Source: Pieris napi (taxonomy: Eukaryota > Arthropoda > Insecta > Lepidoptera > Pieridae). From it: a DNA stretch of 64,000 nucleotides. The position numbers and the translations under genes are program-made. Every line of letters starts with the position of its first letter. Position 1 is the stretch's first letter. The stretch is taken from assembly GCF_905475465.1 (NCBI RefSeq), contig NC_062236.1, positions 4,350,001 to 4,414,000 on the forward strand, written 5' to 3'. This document shows, one piece after another, positions 45,201 to 60,200 of this stretch. The notes below the pieces were generated by a model, which had not been told where the DNA came from, searched no databases, and saw nothing but the letters and a program-made list of their open reading frames with translations.

Positions 45201-48200
45201 TTTATTGCCCTATGATTTAAATTGTTTTTATATGTGCTTCCAGCGCTTTTTCGCATCTTTTAGCGTAGTATTTGGAAGTAAACGGATGCACGAACACGCG
45301 TCGTTCGATTCTTACCAATGAAGCCACCTTAATTCCATTCTAATAACAACAACATGTACATATCAAATGGGAATTTGTTTTATTATTACATACTTAGTCT
45401 AGACTTGTATATATTAATTTGAGTTTTTGGGTAAACCTCTTGTGTAAGAACACTTTCCATTAGCATAATTTATTTGCTTCTTTCACGGTTGACTTTGGCG
45501 GTCCTTCTTCGGTCTGTATATCTTGCAAAATGTCCTGCCAGTTTCCATTCGCCATGGTCGCTTCATATTTTGTGATAATTGGCGATTCTTCATTATTCGA
45601 TTGAGTGTTCTACCAGACTATTATTCTAAACTTTGGAGAATATTTTATGGTCATAGTAAACTTGTTAGACTGAATCTGGTTAAATAATTGTAGTAAGTTA
45701 CTAAGGGGAATGTCATTTTTTGTCGCGTAGAAACTAGAAACACAAAGGGTACAATGGACGATAAAATACATATTTTCGTGATTTTGCCTTGGTACATTTC
45801 TCACGGTCATGACAGTGAGGTTAGGATTTTTTGCTTTACATAACTAGGTATTTATTTTGTCTAGGCAAATATTTTCAAAGTTTTATATAAATCTGAAAAT
45901 TACATTCCTGAAAATTAAATTAAGTTGGCCTTTAAACCTATTTTGTGATTCTATTTTAAATATTTTTAAGTGAAAGAAAATTAGGTCTAGTAGCGTGCGC
46001 CTCTTTTACCGGTTGTGTGTTCGAATCACGGCTGTGAACTTATGCACAATTGACATTTACTAGTACGTGAAAGGAAAACATCGTGAGGAAAGCGGCATGT
46101 AGGTAGACCCTAAACTCGACGGCGTGGGTTGGTTGATCATCTACTTAGATACCTATTAAGAAAAAAAAATACGAAACATTTACAATAATAAAAAAATACG
46201 TTTATTAAAAAACGCTTAACTAAACGTGAATTTATTATATACTTTGAGTGCTTTCAGCAAATGCTACATCAAGTTGACAGATACTAATTTTATAAATAAA
46301 GCCCTGAAGCTAATAAAACAATATGGCCTTGAAATTATACATAAAAGCAAAGAATTGTATAATACTTTGTTTTACAGGCATTTCACACTGCCTACTCTAT
46401 TTATCTATACGCTAATTGACGAATGTTCACGTTCCTGACCTTACCTTGCCAGAATAGATAACCCTTAACTCTATTGACTTAAGGTTGAGATTTACATTAA
46501 AATTTGTAAACGAGTTGCATAAAGAAAGAACTGTGCTGAAAGGTTTTGGTTAACATCTCAATTTTTACGCTACGTAAACTTGAACTCATTATGAATGAGC
46601 AAGTTGGTCGTGTACTTTAGTAACTTTGACCTAATTTTTTATTATTGTAACATTTAACGTATTTTATTGGGTATTTAGTCAAGTGTTGATTATCTCGACA
46701 ATACGCACAAGTATTTAATGTTTAAAGAACTTTATTTCTCATTACAAAAAATATTTTTTTTAAAAGTTAATCTCCTTTTGGCGCGTGAGGAAAAATGATG
46801 AGATTAAATTTTTACGATGCGCGCGCACACCGTCACATAAAACCGACACCCTGAAGTTAGCTATAGTCAGCATTTTAGTTTTTTCTATTGTTAGTGTTTT
46901 TTCTTTGTAGAAAATACACTAACAACGTTTGTGTAAATTTTTTTGAAAAGATTTTTATCTTGTTACGCCAAAGAAGTATAACTTCTAACGCGTGTACACT
47001 GTACACTGTACATAAGTACACACACGTTTTTATTTTTACATGAGATCGTATTGAACAACCGATAAAATAATGTTGGTAATTCATGTCCATAATAAGCATA
47101 AGTCATACGGATCTTGAACTTAGCGCTGATTTAAATTCACTAGTGAATTCGATGATTTACATTTCAAAATACGGAGAAATCCATCCATAATAATCTACGT
47201 ATAATTATTTTATTAAATACACTAAAACCTATTAATAAACAGTTTAACATTTGGCGTTACAGCAAACGATTACGTGTTAAGTGACGCGATGTTTTTTGCT
47301 ACCGTTCATAAAAAAATTATGCATTCCTTAAAACGTTTACTTAACATATCTCATCTTCTACCATCCTAATCTTTTCGTGCTCATAATACAAAGTTCAACA
47401 TCGTGCCTAAGATGAAATCCTTCCATAGATCCTTCACTAAAACCCCTAATGGTCTTAGATATTGCTATATATGTTTCATTCTATGCCTGATATTAAATCA
47501 AAAATTCAGTTTTCTCGCGATATTTTCCATCGCCATACTGATATCGGGTGGGGCTTCTAGAATCTAACTAACACAGGCTAACACAGCTTGCGTGGGATTA
47601 CATAATATATTTTTTGTATCAATATAATCGCAGGAAATTCTTTTAAGCACTTAAGTCCAGCGTGTGTATTTTTCCTAATTTGTCAGTTCGTCACGTTATG
47701 CTTGCGAAATCGACACTGTGCGAACGTCCTCCAACACAATAGAGCCACGATGCTGTGTGAAATAATAGTCTTTGTGCCTCGTCATTGAAAAATCTCAATT
47801 ACCTATGTTAGATAATTTATTAAGGAAGTCTTTTAACATGCCACGATATGTTGACAGAAGCTGTGATTTAAATAAGAAGATCGCCGACCACAGTAGACAT
47901 TAAAAAAGTAAAGTATTAGCCTTTATGTATCCTGAGCATTCAAAACAGGGTTAGGGTTATGGTGATTAGCCTTCCTCTTAATATGGACTATCGAACACAA
48001 AAAAAAAGTTTTACTCGACCCAGAAGTTTCGACCAAGTTCTGCAGAACAAACATACTTTAGCTTTATTTTAATAGTACTTAAAGATAAAACAGTTTAAAT
48101 AGTTAAACATTAATATAGTTTAGGTACATACAAACATAAACTTATCTATAAATAACATGGCTATATTTATTTAAATGGTGTTGCAAATACGATATTAAAA

Positions 48201-51200
48201 TATCACTTACTTGTAATCTGTAACTACTATTATTCAATGAAGGTAATTGAACATAAATATTCAAGATCTACGTATAAACCGTGGGAATTTATTAAAGCTT
48301 TGATTAGACATCTCTATTTTTAATTAGAGTATGATTTCCACGAGATATATTTCAAATTAACTGTTACTATATAAAGATTTGAGTTTTTTTTTTTTAATTT
48401 TGTTATTTAAAATAAACTGTCCTTTGATTTAAATATGTTTATTTTATGACGGTGTCTTTATGTTTAACGGATGTGGAATGAATCTGGAGCTCGTAGATTC
48501 TTTCGGTGTCGATAATTAATTCGGACCCGAAGACAAAGTCTTTCATTACAAAAATATGAATATTTTTTCCTTTCAAAAAAGTATAACCGACTTCAAAACA
48601 CACAAATATTATTAAATAACTTAATTGTATTTATAAGGATTGAATGCCTTTGATTAAGATAATTAAATGTATAAAGTTTTTATTTATATAAAAAAAGATA
48701 GGAAGATACTATAAGGCTATTTTTAGAAGTTCTCCATAAGTCCATGAACGGAGCAGCTTTGCCTGAATATAACATTAAAAAAATTACACGTTGAATTTAT
48801 TGTCTCCGCCTTCGATTTTTATAGTCCGTTAAAAATAGACGTTATTGAGCATGTCTCACGTCCCATTACGCTTTTTACCTCATTTATTTGATTGCTTGTA
48901 ATCTAGAGTTGATATTGTATCACCGAGAACAAAATTCCATCTACTTGTGAGACATCGTTATGTCACAAATAATTACAGCAGTAAATTAAAGTCATTGTAA
49001 TTAGTTGGTTGTTTTGAACTTGGCCGTGTCGACTTGGAACAATTGAGATTTTCCGCGATTATCATCTCGGCAAAGCTTTAAGGTCGCACCGTTAATGAAT
49101 TAAGCATTAATTTGTCCAAATATACAACCTTATAATGGTTTAACACACTTCTATAGACGAATGTTTATCCTAGGATAGACTTTTTTAATATCCTTATACA
49201 TATTTTTTGTATGGATCAGAGTCCTGGTCCGAAAAATTTACCGAAAAAAGATAGAGGCATTCGAGATGTGGTGTTGGAGAAGAATGCTGTGAATAACATG
49301 GACTGCCAACAACACAACCAACAAGTCCATTCTCAACCAACTAAAGATCAACACAAAACTGTCAACTATCATTTACAAACGGGTGCTTTACTACTTTGGC
49401 CACATTGCCAGGAGAGTACCAAATAGTCTCGACACACTGGTAATGGTACGAAAGAGTGATGGCAGGGCATTTCAAGACAGCCACGATCTTCAGTAATGAA
49501 GACTACGATGATGAAGAGATACATATTTTACAATGAAGTCCCGTCTCGGGCCGTGTCTATTTGTATGTATGTACGAGATTTATTCAATCCCTAGGTTTCA
49601 ATTAATTAATATTTGAAACCAATGTACCTATGGTACTCCTGAAGTGGGACTTAAATACAACGGTTATTGTTAAAGAAGTCGTAATATTTTTGATAAAATA
49701 AAAAAATTAAACAAGCGAAAGCTAGTACTAACTATTCAGGTGGTTTGAATTTGTATAAACGAAAAATTTATGCGTAAACTTTTTAATTCATATAAAAATT
49801 TACAAAAACTGGTTGCAAAAATAATTAAAATAAATATTTGTTGCTTTAATTATCCCAAAATCATTTCTGTATTATATTCAAGGTATCTATTTTTATAATA
49901 TACAATTTTCCATGCAATATCATTGTTTTTGTGATCATAAACCATATCATGAATCATGTGACGTGACAAATCGCCATCATCAACTTTATCACGGCATCTG
50001 AGTCACATTTAATAGATATAATTATTAAAAGAACAATTGCTGTTTTACATACAATTTATTTATTCTGAACTATTAAGATTTAGCCTCTATGACTAAGATA
50101 CTGCAGTGGCTATTGACTTTAAATATAAACAAGTGGACGATTTTGTACATAGGTAAAAAAAACTGCAAAATATTCCGGGTCTTCACGCTGACGTTTATTT
50201 ACACTTCAATGCAAAATAAATGGACTCTAGTTACAGAAAATCACCTAAAATATATATATTTGTAAAGCGTACTCTCTAAATAAATAACCTTAAAATCATA
50301 GTCAGTCCTTACGTCGCTGTAACCTGACGAAAAGGTAACATTTGAGGCACTAGCGGTGCCGCAAATAAACAACAAAAGATCAAACTTGATGTATTTTTCA
50401 TATGTGTGAAATTTAATGATGGAAGCCAAAGCAGTGCCACTGGCAACACGAAACTTAACTTAAGAACCTGCAACCTTAGCTATTACGTGGTCTAAACACT
50501 TTCAATTGTTTAACACCAGCGTCACTTGAAACCTCTTTGATGTTATGCAAATCCGCAACCTCCTACGCCTTAAAAGGGTAGACTTTAATGGTGCTTAGCA
50601 CGTACGTGTACAAATAAAATAGAACGGCCGTGATTTGATAGTGTATTATGATGACAAAAACAGCGGTACGAATTAAATCATTCCTATTAACCTTCGTTTT
50701 AATTACGGATAACGCGTGTAATGGAGCTCATTATTGATTTTCAGTTTTAAGTGTATTTTTAGACCCGGAAAATGTTAAGATGAAATGATGGATAATTGGT
50801 AATTTTAAAAAAAAAATCCTTTTTTTCTAGACATAGCCAAAAGCCAAGCCTTGATTTATTGACAATGTTTGTTTGGTTGATGTATCATCTCAATGTTTTC
50901 TTATTTGCTACAATATGACGTTATTGATTGCAAATAATATTTAACTGATTAAGTCACAAATTATGGATTTTGTTGAGGAAGGATGGTTTACTTTCCCTCC
51001 AAAGTAAAGATAGAATCTTTGACATCTCTAACCACTGACTACGGACAGTCAGTGGTTAGAGATGACAGTTAGATAGATAATAGAAAAAATGTAGAATACA
51101 ATTTTTGAAAAGATTTTTATCTTGTTATGCCAAAGAAGTATAACTTCTAACGCGTGTACATAAGTACACACACGTTTTTTTTTATGAATCTTAATGTATA

Positions 51201-54200
51201 AATTTATTGAATTTCAGCTTGACGCGCAACAAAGGTACACATTATTCCAACGTGGCCTATGGGAAGTGGCTCAACAGCTTCCCCGAAGTGGAATCAGAGA
51301 CTTCTCAACCTTCAGGCAGCTCCGACTCCTTTCTATCATCGGCCCAGCTGCTCTACCACCAGACCAGTTAGACAGGGTGCGTATTACGATAAACCAAAAT
51401 TAATTTTTATTAGTAAGCATAGAGTTAAATATCCGTACAGCAATCATAGAGGAATCCGTTGTCATACTAATATTACTTGGTCTTGTGTACAAGAGTATTA
51501 ACGAATGATAATTTTTTTAATACACCAACCTATCGCCTGATAAAAATTGCATAGCAAAATGACACTAAAGGGGCTTGTTCTTAAGAAGATTTAGATATTA
51601 TAATAGGGTTTCAGAGTCCATCAAAAAAAATTCCAAAAAGAAAACCAATGGCTGTTTTTTAAAATCAATCTGTTTCGTGATTGATTTTTTTAATTTGCAA
51701 GTAGGTATCAGTCTTCTGTGCCAGACGTATGCCGTCGACTTTTTGGGTCTAAGACTGTACCGGTTTCCTCGTGATGTTTTCCTTCACCGTCCGTGCGAGT
51801 GTTAAATGCGCACATAGAAACTACATTGGTGCACAGCCGGGGTTCGAACCTACAACCTCAAGGATGAGAGCCGCTCGCTAAAGCCACCAGGCTCCAAAGT
51901 TGTTCTAACAGTGCTCTTCTGCTGCAAATATTATTTCGTAGTGGAATAAAATAATCCATACAGTTGACGAAATAAAGCGAAATCTATTGTTCGAGACCAA
52001 AAAATGTTATCCCTAGTGGAGTCTGGTTATGTGTACCTACAGTTTTCATCAATGGCTGCTGATGCTATTTTAAAATAGTACCGAGAGTTTCTTACGCCGG
52101 CTTTTTCTCTCGACCTATTCTATAATAAACATATTTTATTTCTTTTTATTTTTACTTTAATGCCTTTTTTAAAGCTAACCGGCAGTAAAAGCTTACAAAA
52201 ATATTTTGTCAACCAAAGATGCGTAATAAATTCTGAAAAAAGCAAGTACAAAACTAATTGTATTTTATCTTACAGTACAACCGTATAATAAACGACATGT
52301 TGGCGGTATACAACACAGCTGAGATCTGCGCTTACAATGAGCCCTTCAAGTGTGGACTGCACTTGAATCCCGACTTGCAGTTCATCATGTCGCACTCCAG
52401 AGATTGGGATGAACTGCAGCATGCCTGGACCGAGTGGAGAAGGAACACGGGAAGGCGGATTAGGGATTTGTATGAACAACTTGTAGATTTGACCAATCAG
52501 GCTGCGAGATTAAATAGTAAGTTGAATTATTACGTTGTTCGTTAATCACAATTTTAGCCCACTACGCTTCATGTATTTTAATCAAAAAGTATTTTAATTT
52601 TCTTTGAATATTCTCTTTAAATACAGATACGTATAATCTAATTTAAATATTATATCTCAATGAAGAACTAAATTCTCACACCGCAATTTTCTTATCTAGC
52701 AAGCCAGCTATCTAATAAACTTAATAGGATCCTTAATATTTACCCTAAGTTATTATACGAAATTAAAACAATAAGAATTTCAATTAAAAACCGCAATTTA
52801 ATGTAATTTAATTAGCGTATATTTTTACCCTATATTCTAATTTCATAATTACGAAATCAGTGGTTATGTATGTATATGTATGATGATACATGTACTATTT
52901 ATATATCTTAATTTGCTTTGGGTTAAATCTTTTTACGGATTGTCCACTTGTTAGTAGTACTCTCTGATTCCGGCCACTTATTCAGTCTATTTGAAATCGG
53001 TCTCGTTCTATCAGGCAGTCCAAAAGGAATATAATAATAACACAAAATCTATAAAAAGCAATAAAATTTGTCACATAAATAATTATTTCTGTATGTTTTC
53101 AGACTTCACTGATGCATCGGCTTACTGGATGTTCCCCTACGACTCATTCAATATGAGACAAGAAGTGGATGAAGTTTGGGAACAGGTTCGTTAATTTACC
53201 TAACACTTGGTGTTTCTAAGGAGTAAAACTAAAAAATATTACTTCTCAAATTCCATGTCTCTGTGTTTGTAAACATTTTTGTTACATTGTTGTCCTGAGT
53301 TGATCCTTTAAGTATGAACATTGTCTTAAATGTTAAGTAAAGGCAGTTTTTATATTAAATTATTGTAATTAATATAATTTCGTTTCCAGGTTAAGCCTCT
53401 ATACGAGTTACTTCATGCCTACGTGCGCAGGCGTCTGCGTGAATCATATGGCCCTGAACGAATATCTCGTTCAGCTCCAATCCCCGCTCATGTGCTTGGA
53501 GACATGTGGGGACAAAGTTGGAGTGGAATTGCCCAATTAACTCTGCCCTATCCGGGAAAGAAACAGATTGACGTCACACCGGAAATGATTCGACAGGTAA
53601 AAAACATTTTTTTGTATAATTTTACTAGTAGTAATACTACTTTTAATTAAGTTTTCTATTCGTATGAACCTATCGAGCATCATTAGGATATGAATTTTGT
53701 TTTGTAAATGTAAGAAAAAAAAGCCAGTTCAATCTATTTACTACTCAATAATTTTATTATTATGTCATATATACTCGACTCTACCATGGACATCTAGTTT
53801 TATCTCTTATTTGTTTATGCGTAATAATTAATTAATTAATTATTATTTCCAGGGCTTCACACCATTAACAACATTCCAACTAGCTGAGGAGTTCTTCGTA
53901 TCAATGAACATGTCAGCTTTACCCCCTGACTTCTGGGCTCTAAGTGTGCTTCAACAACCAGCTGATAGACAAATACACTGCCAGCCATCCGCCTGGGACT
54001 TTTGTAATCGACACGATTACCGGTATTTCTCATTTTAAATTTCCAATACTGAATAATAAATACGTAATTGAAGATCTTAATTGAATTTTTGCTCATTCTA
54101 ATTTCTAAAATACACCCTATACACTAGAATAAATACAGATGCAATTACATAAGTGATTAATAATGATGTAAGCTCTGAACAGTGATCTTGATATTTCTAA

Positions 54201-57200
54201 ACCCGAGCCTGGTTTAGAATTGTAACATACAGCCTTTCCCGTATATTTTAAAAAAGCAAAAAACTACCTATCATCGAGAAAAAATTTTTTTTTTACAATA
54301 TACATTGTAATGACTTGCAGTGCTATGCTAATTAAATTATAAGTCTTGAAAATACATTTAAACAGACATTTGTTCAACAAAGTTTATGAATACTTTATTA
54401 AATTATTCTACATATAGTTCTCTCTTAAAATTACTTTACTCATAATAATCTATAAATTTTCTTCAGAATCAAAATGTGCACACATCCAGATATGAAGGAC
54501 CTCATCACTGCTCATCACGAAATGGCGCACATAGAGTATTTCTTGTCTTATAGAAACCTCCCTAAAGTGTTCAGAGATGGCGCTAACCCGGGTAAGTTTA
54601 TTAAAAACATTTGTATGCCAATGTATCTCAAATACACTACATTAAATACCGCACCTACTGATTTTAGTACAGTATTACTGGTTTTAGACCAAAAGCCCTT
54701 ATTATAGTTCATACTTATAGTAATGTGAATAAATAACTTCTTATATTTAATACATTTAGATTTTCTAATACAAACACGAACAAGATAAATATTATTTTTA
54801 TTTAAACCTTAACTACTCAGTACACCTACACTGCTTACGGAAACCAATTATAATGCTAAGTACATATTTTTTATTTACTCAAAGTATATATCTATTTTAC
54901 ATTATCTACTCAATTCGGCAGTTCTTCGAATTAATTATATCTAATATATTATTTAATTTATTAGGTAATTTCAATAAATTAATTTTGCTATAAAATATTT
55001 TTAAATACAGTTTCGTAAAATATTTACAATACCGATTAAGGTTACTGCTGAAATCAACGCCATCTCTTGGCTACGTGGCGCATTGTTACACAAATCCGTA
55101 TTACAAGAGCAGTATGTTACAAACAATTCTCCAGTTCCCGTTTGTTTCTTGCAGCCATTCATTTTGTACTCGTCCTTCAAGTAACCACATTTGCGGACAA
55201 CTCGAAGCTTGCCAAATACTGCAAAATAATATTGAAATAAAAAAAATAAAAATGTGTGCGTGTACTAGGTGTACACACGTAAGAAGTGAAACTTCTTTAT
55301 GACCTTATTTTTCGAAAAATGATCTACTATATGCAAATTGGTTAAATAAAGTTAAATCAGATAAAGTTTAACAAAAGGCTTTTATTATCATAGACATGAA
55401 TACAAATACAATTATTTCAGTTTAACTTATTACTGTACTACTATATAGTACTAAGATTATTACAGAATTTCATTAATTGTAATATAATCATTAGTATTAC
55501 TATCATTGTTATCGTTATTATATATGTTTGTTACTAATGGTTTCGAATCTCTTCGGATCAACCGTGGTAGGGACAAGAAAAAGATGGCGCGTAACCGAAA
55601 AATGTGACAAATGTGTGTAAATTTTTTTCCATCGCCGATAAAGAAGTTTGACTTCAAAAAGCAACATGGCGCGTAACCTGCTACAAAATTTCTCCCATAC
55701 GTCGATAAAGAAGTTTCACTTCAAAAAAACAATGAAAAACATTAAATACCTATTTCATTATTATTAAACAAAGCATTATTTTATTAAATCTTAGTCAGTT
55801 ACTCATGTGTCACCTATATGTATAGCCTATACATATAGGTGTAGTAATCTGTGACAGTTCGTCTGTCATTAAATTTAAAATTAGAATATTCTCCTCGACC
55901 CTATTAGATCGAGAAGAACCATTATGAAAAACTATTTAAACTTACTTTCCATTTTGATAATCCTGCAAAACGTGGACTCGACTGGCGGGATGTGATCCAA
56001 GGGATCTTTCAGGGAACAATTCACAACGCCTAGGCTAAAATGATCGAAGCCCTCTCCACAGCGAGGGTCGAAGGCACTATTGCAGTCGTAACATAAGACA
56101 GATGAGGCTGAAAAAAGATAAGACAATGATATTTTAGTTGATTTTTTCCAATATCGCGGCGCTGTTGATGTTTTACATACACATTTACATAACTGACTAT
56201 ATTGCTATTAGGTTTGCATAAGGCGCATAGAAAAAATTTTTGTATGTGGATTTACGTAAATAACTATTGCTACTATTAACTTTTATGAGGACAGAAAACA
56301 ACTATTATTTACCTTAGGAAATTCACTTGATAATTACAAATGATGGCGATCATACACTGACTACGTATTGAATAGTTTTTTTATTTTATTTTTATGATTT
56401 GGCAATTCACACCAATTGACATAGTCTCATGCTAAGCTGGTGAAGGCCGTGTTATGGGTACTAGGTAACGGATATACATACATGTTATAGATAGATAGAC
56501 ATAAATACATATTTAAACACCCAAGCAAGCACAACACCAAATGCTCATCACATCAATGTTTGTCTCAGCCGGGGATCGAACCCGGGACCCATGGATTCGC
56601 AGTCAGGGGTAGTCTACTAGACCAATGAGCCGTCGAATATACAATATCGCTACAAATAACATAAAAAATGTATAAAAAGCAAAATATACTCTAGTTTAGT
56701 TGTCCCATGGTCCTCAATGCGCCATCATTGCCATTTGGAAGTGATGAAGCGCCTACAGTTTAATAAATATTCAGGCGAGTTATCTTGATATTTAAATGTA
56801 AATAAGTAAATGTATCCACATACACGTAAGAAGTCTATTAGTAATTCTAGTCTGTTCTTGCCTTACTTTTCAGTATAATCCATAAAATAAATATTCCATA
56901 TAGGTAAAGATAGTTTCTCTCAAGTTCACCGCTAATCCAATTCGAGGGGACAGTAAGGTTTCTTTGGCTATGACCTACTTTATTGGGACAAGATCAAGCA
57001 ATACAATACTGAATTTCGGTTTTCGATACACGATTACAGAAATTAATTCTCATCAAAAATATTAAACTAACATATGAAAAAATCATTCTAGAAAATTAGA
57101 ATGCCTATACTTATGTTGATGTAGCTACTACGATAGTTATCCTCGTTTTGTTCGCTTTGTGTTTGTACCAAAGGTTTTAACTAGAATTAGAAAACGCACT

Positions 57201-60200
57201 AAAAGGCGTTTCAACTTGTATCAATATATTATATAGACATGAATTATGCAAAATTATTATAGAAAGTGTTGGAAGTGCAGAACTAAGATTTGTAATTGTT
57301 TTAATTGGTATAGACAATAACCGTGGATAAAATAATCTTTGTACAAATATTTGAAAATGGAATTACTTTCAAATAGTAGCTTTTGTTTAATATAGGAAAG
57401 ATCACATCAGTAATTAAATAAAAAAAATTGTATTGTAATTCGAAATTCAAAAACATTCTAACAAATTTAAAAACAGAACACAATAAAGCACTTACCACAC
57501 TTGACACTCCATAACAAAGATATGGAAAATGTAAAAAGGTTTGATATGAGTTTCATATTGACTATTAAAATAACACAAGTTATGAGAGCACACGTTAGAA
57601 AGCAGTTTTTTCACTATCTACATTACGTCAGTGTTAGGAAATTATAATTGAATTAAACTTGTTACTGTGTCCACTTAAGGCGATATAGCGAAACTGTATT
57701 TATAATAAATTAATAGATCGGGTTGTTATTTAACGATTACACAAGTCGTGAAAATAAAAAATGGTACAAAGAGGTTCCATTACAGCGCGATCTACTTCTA
57801 CTAATTAAACTTATATTTTAGCTTTTCGAATTAAAATAGTTTGGTTACCCTTAAATAATCTTTTTAAAGCAATTTCTCTGATATTACAGTTCAAGAAAAC
57901 ATTACTCTCTACTCCCAAAATATATTTTAACGTCCGCAAGCCAGTTGCCTTTTTCACCTGGCCATCAAATAAAACTTAAAATAGCTGTTCCATAGCATAG
58001 CATGCAGTGTAGGTTAAACTGAAACTTGCCCTAGGCTGTGCATAACGCTACAAAGCGCCCTCTACCAGTTTACGTTGTACTCAGGGGCGAATCATTGATG
58101 CCATATAACATCCCTAAGATGTTTTTTGTAGAAAATTTTCCGTCATTTTCTACATATACGATTTATTCGTTATAGAATATTTAGTATTGTTTATAAATAG
58201 CAAGTTAATTGCGTAAATATAAAGATTCGAACCACAACGTTTGAGAGGTTATTCTTACGCGTTAGGCAAGCGTATTTTCGACAGATTGCTTCTTAAAGAT
58301 AAATATTTATTTCATGCATTTATTATTAACGGACAAAGCTAATTACTAAGTTATCCGTTTGGGATATCCGGAAGCTTTTACCTTAAACACACTGACATGT
58401 ATAATACACTTATGTATTCATTCTCCTTTGTTATTTATATTTGTGCTTGTATTCTTATAATTATTGTCGATAGAACAAAGAATACTGTACCATAATTATT
58501 TTTTGTTATTAAATATTGCCTTTTAACCAATCTCCGGATGTCCAATAACACTCCTCTTTCACAACTTTTGTCTACATTGAATTGTTACCTGTTCTATAAT
58601 AATAAAATGTTTATTTTATTCTAAGTTATTTAGGAATTCCACTTTTAATTTATTGAATACACTGCCCTATTGTATAAGTTGTTTTAAATCGTCTACATAA
58701 TATATATCTCTTACCTGTATAACCTTCTGCTCAATCGTGATATGTGATATCCATTGTGATTTATTAAGCTTTATAGCTTTGTTATTATAGATTAGTAATT
58801 GTAAAAATTTTACATTATTACTAACATGTTTTCATTAACTTTCGACACTTCTTACATTAAAATCTTTTTCCTTACCATGCATGTAAAAGGCCGCCCCGTT
58901 GTTAAGTTACCTGATTTTATTACTAAGCTCTATTTTTTAATTCGTAATAAAATATGTATGTCAGTACTCCAACGTTTACTGTAGCATTTCTAAACAATGG
59001 ACATCGCCGATATAATAAGATTTATATTTAGTTAGAATTACGTTTCCCATATTACGAAATTAAGAGCGAGCGTGTCTAGAAACTGTAAACTGTTCACGTC
59101 TACTCGTATTACAATCGTACAATAATAATTGTGGTGGGTGATATAATATCCTACTAATTGTTTTTAATACAAATTGCTCCTAATTAAAATAGTTTAAGAA
59201 GTGTGGCTTTGGAAAAGATAATTAAATGATAATAGTAGAGAGGTCATACCTCTGTAATTAATCAATAAAGCTTTTTATAAATTTGACGAATACTTAAATG
59301 ATCCTAATCCTTGGGTTTGATTTGCTCCAGTTCAAACAATTTGTATGACTCAATACTTGGCGATTAAAGAGTGGCGGAAAGTTTCTTGCCAGTTCTTCTT
59401 ACACGCTCTACGCCCTTGACTTGCGAACTGGTAGTAAATGTAAATTTACAATTAATTTGACTTCTTTTTGACGTTCATAAGTGTACTTTTTTACCTATAT
59501 GAATAAAGATATTTTGAGTTTGAGTTTTGTAAATGAAAACTTCTTTTCCTTAGAAATCACTCCATGGCATTTGCAAAGTGGTACAGCGATGTATGTATAG
59601 TTGGCAAATTTTCGTTTGATGGACGTTTCACCTAATAACATTGATGTAAATTTGTATGAAGAAAAGCGGTAGATCAATTGACACGGCCCGACATTTATTT
59701 CTTGGTTATACGGCCTATAATGTATTATAGTAACTCAAGATAGCATTCTAGTGATGAAAAAATTTAATTTGGTCTGGTCTTTTTTGTGATTATTCGTTAC
59801 GAAAGTACAAATGTTTGGCTTATATTAAGTAAACATTACGTTACGTTTTTAACATTTTCGTCCTTGGTTTGTTAATTTTACTCTGATACTCATTAATAAT
59901 GTTGACAAACAATATTACGAGTCGCACGCGCCGATGCGAATTCACGGAAATTATACTGTTACGATATACTTTACGTAACGTACGCGCATCTTAACTGCGC
60001 TCTTTTAAAAAGTGTGCACATTGATATAGATTATATAGAAGTGTCTGTATAAAATGATCTAAAAATATCCGGGTGTTGCTGACCCGGCAAATGTTTGTTT
60101 TACCATCTATATTATTTCTAGGAAACATTTTTTTAAGTTCAATAAAAATAACTATCTACAATAATAAAAAATAGGGGTTGATCGTAGAAGGGTGAAAATT

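Larger units (their letters stand above)
43251..51022. other. Intron 1 of gene 3, mostly featureless
   Basis: This stretch of the 8.35-kb intron (42868-51217) is AT-rich. Outside the repeats listed separately (45985-46190, 46718-46748, 46938-47032, 49326-49500) I found no exon, RNA gene or conserved block. Confidence 0.5.

Noticed and set aside
49211..49426. 71-residue plus-strand frame with start codon
   Set aside because: A different frame of the same DNA (from 49326) carries recognisable LINE reverse-transcriptase motifs, so this one is an accidental frame.
55932..56126. 64-residue minus-strand frame as a stand-alone gene
   Set aside because: It runs through both splice sites of the middle exon of the nested sleepless-like gene.
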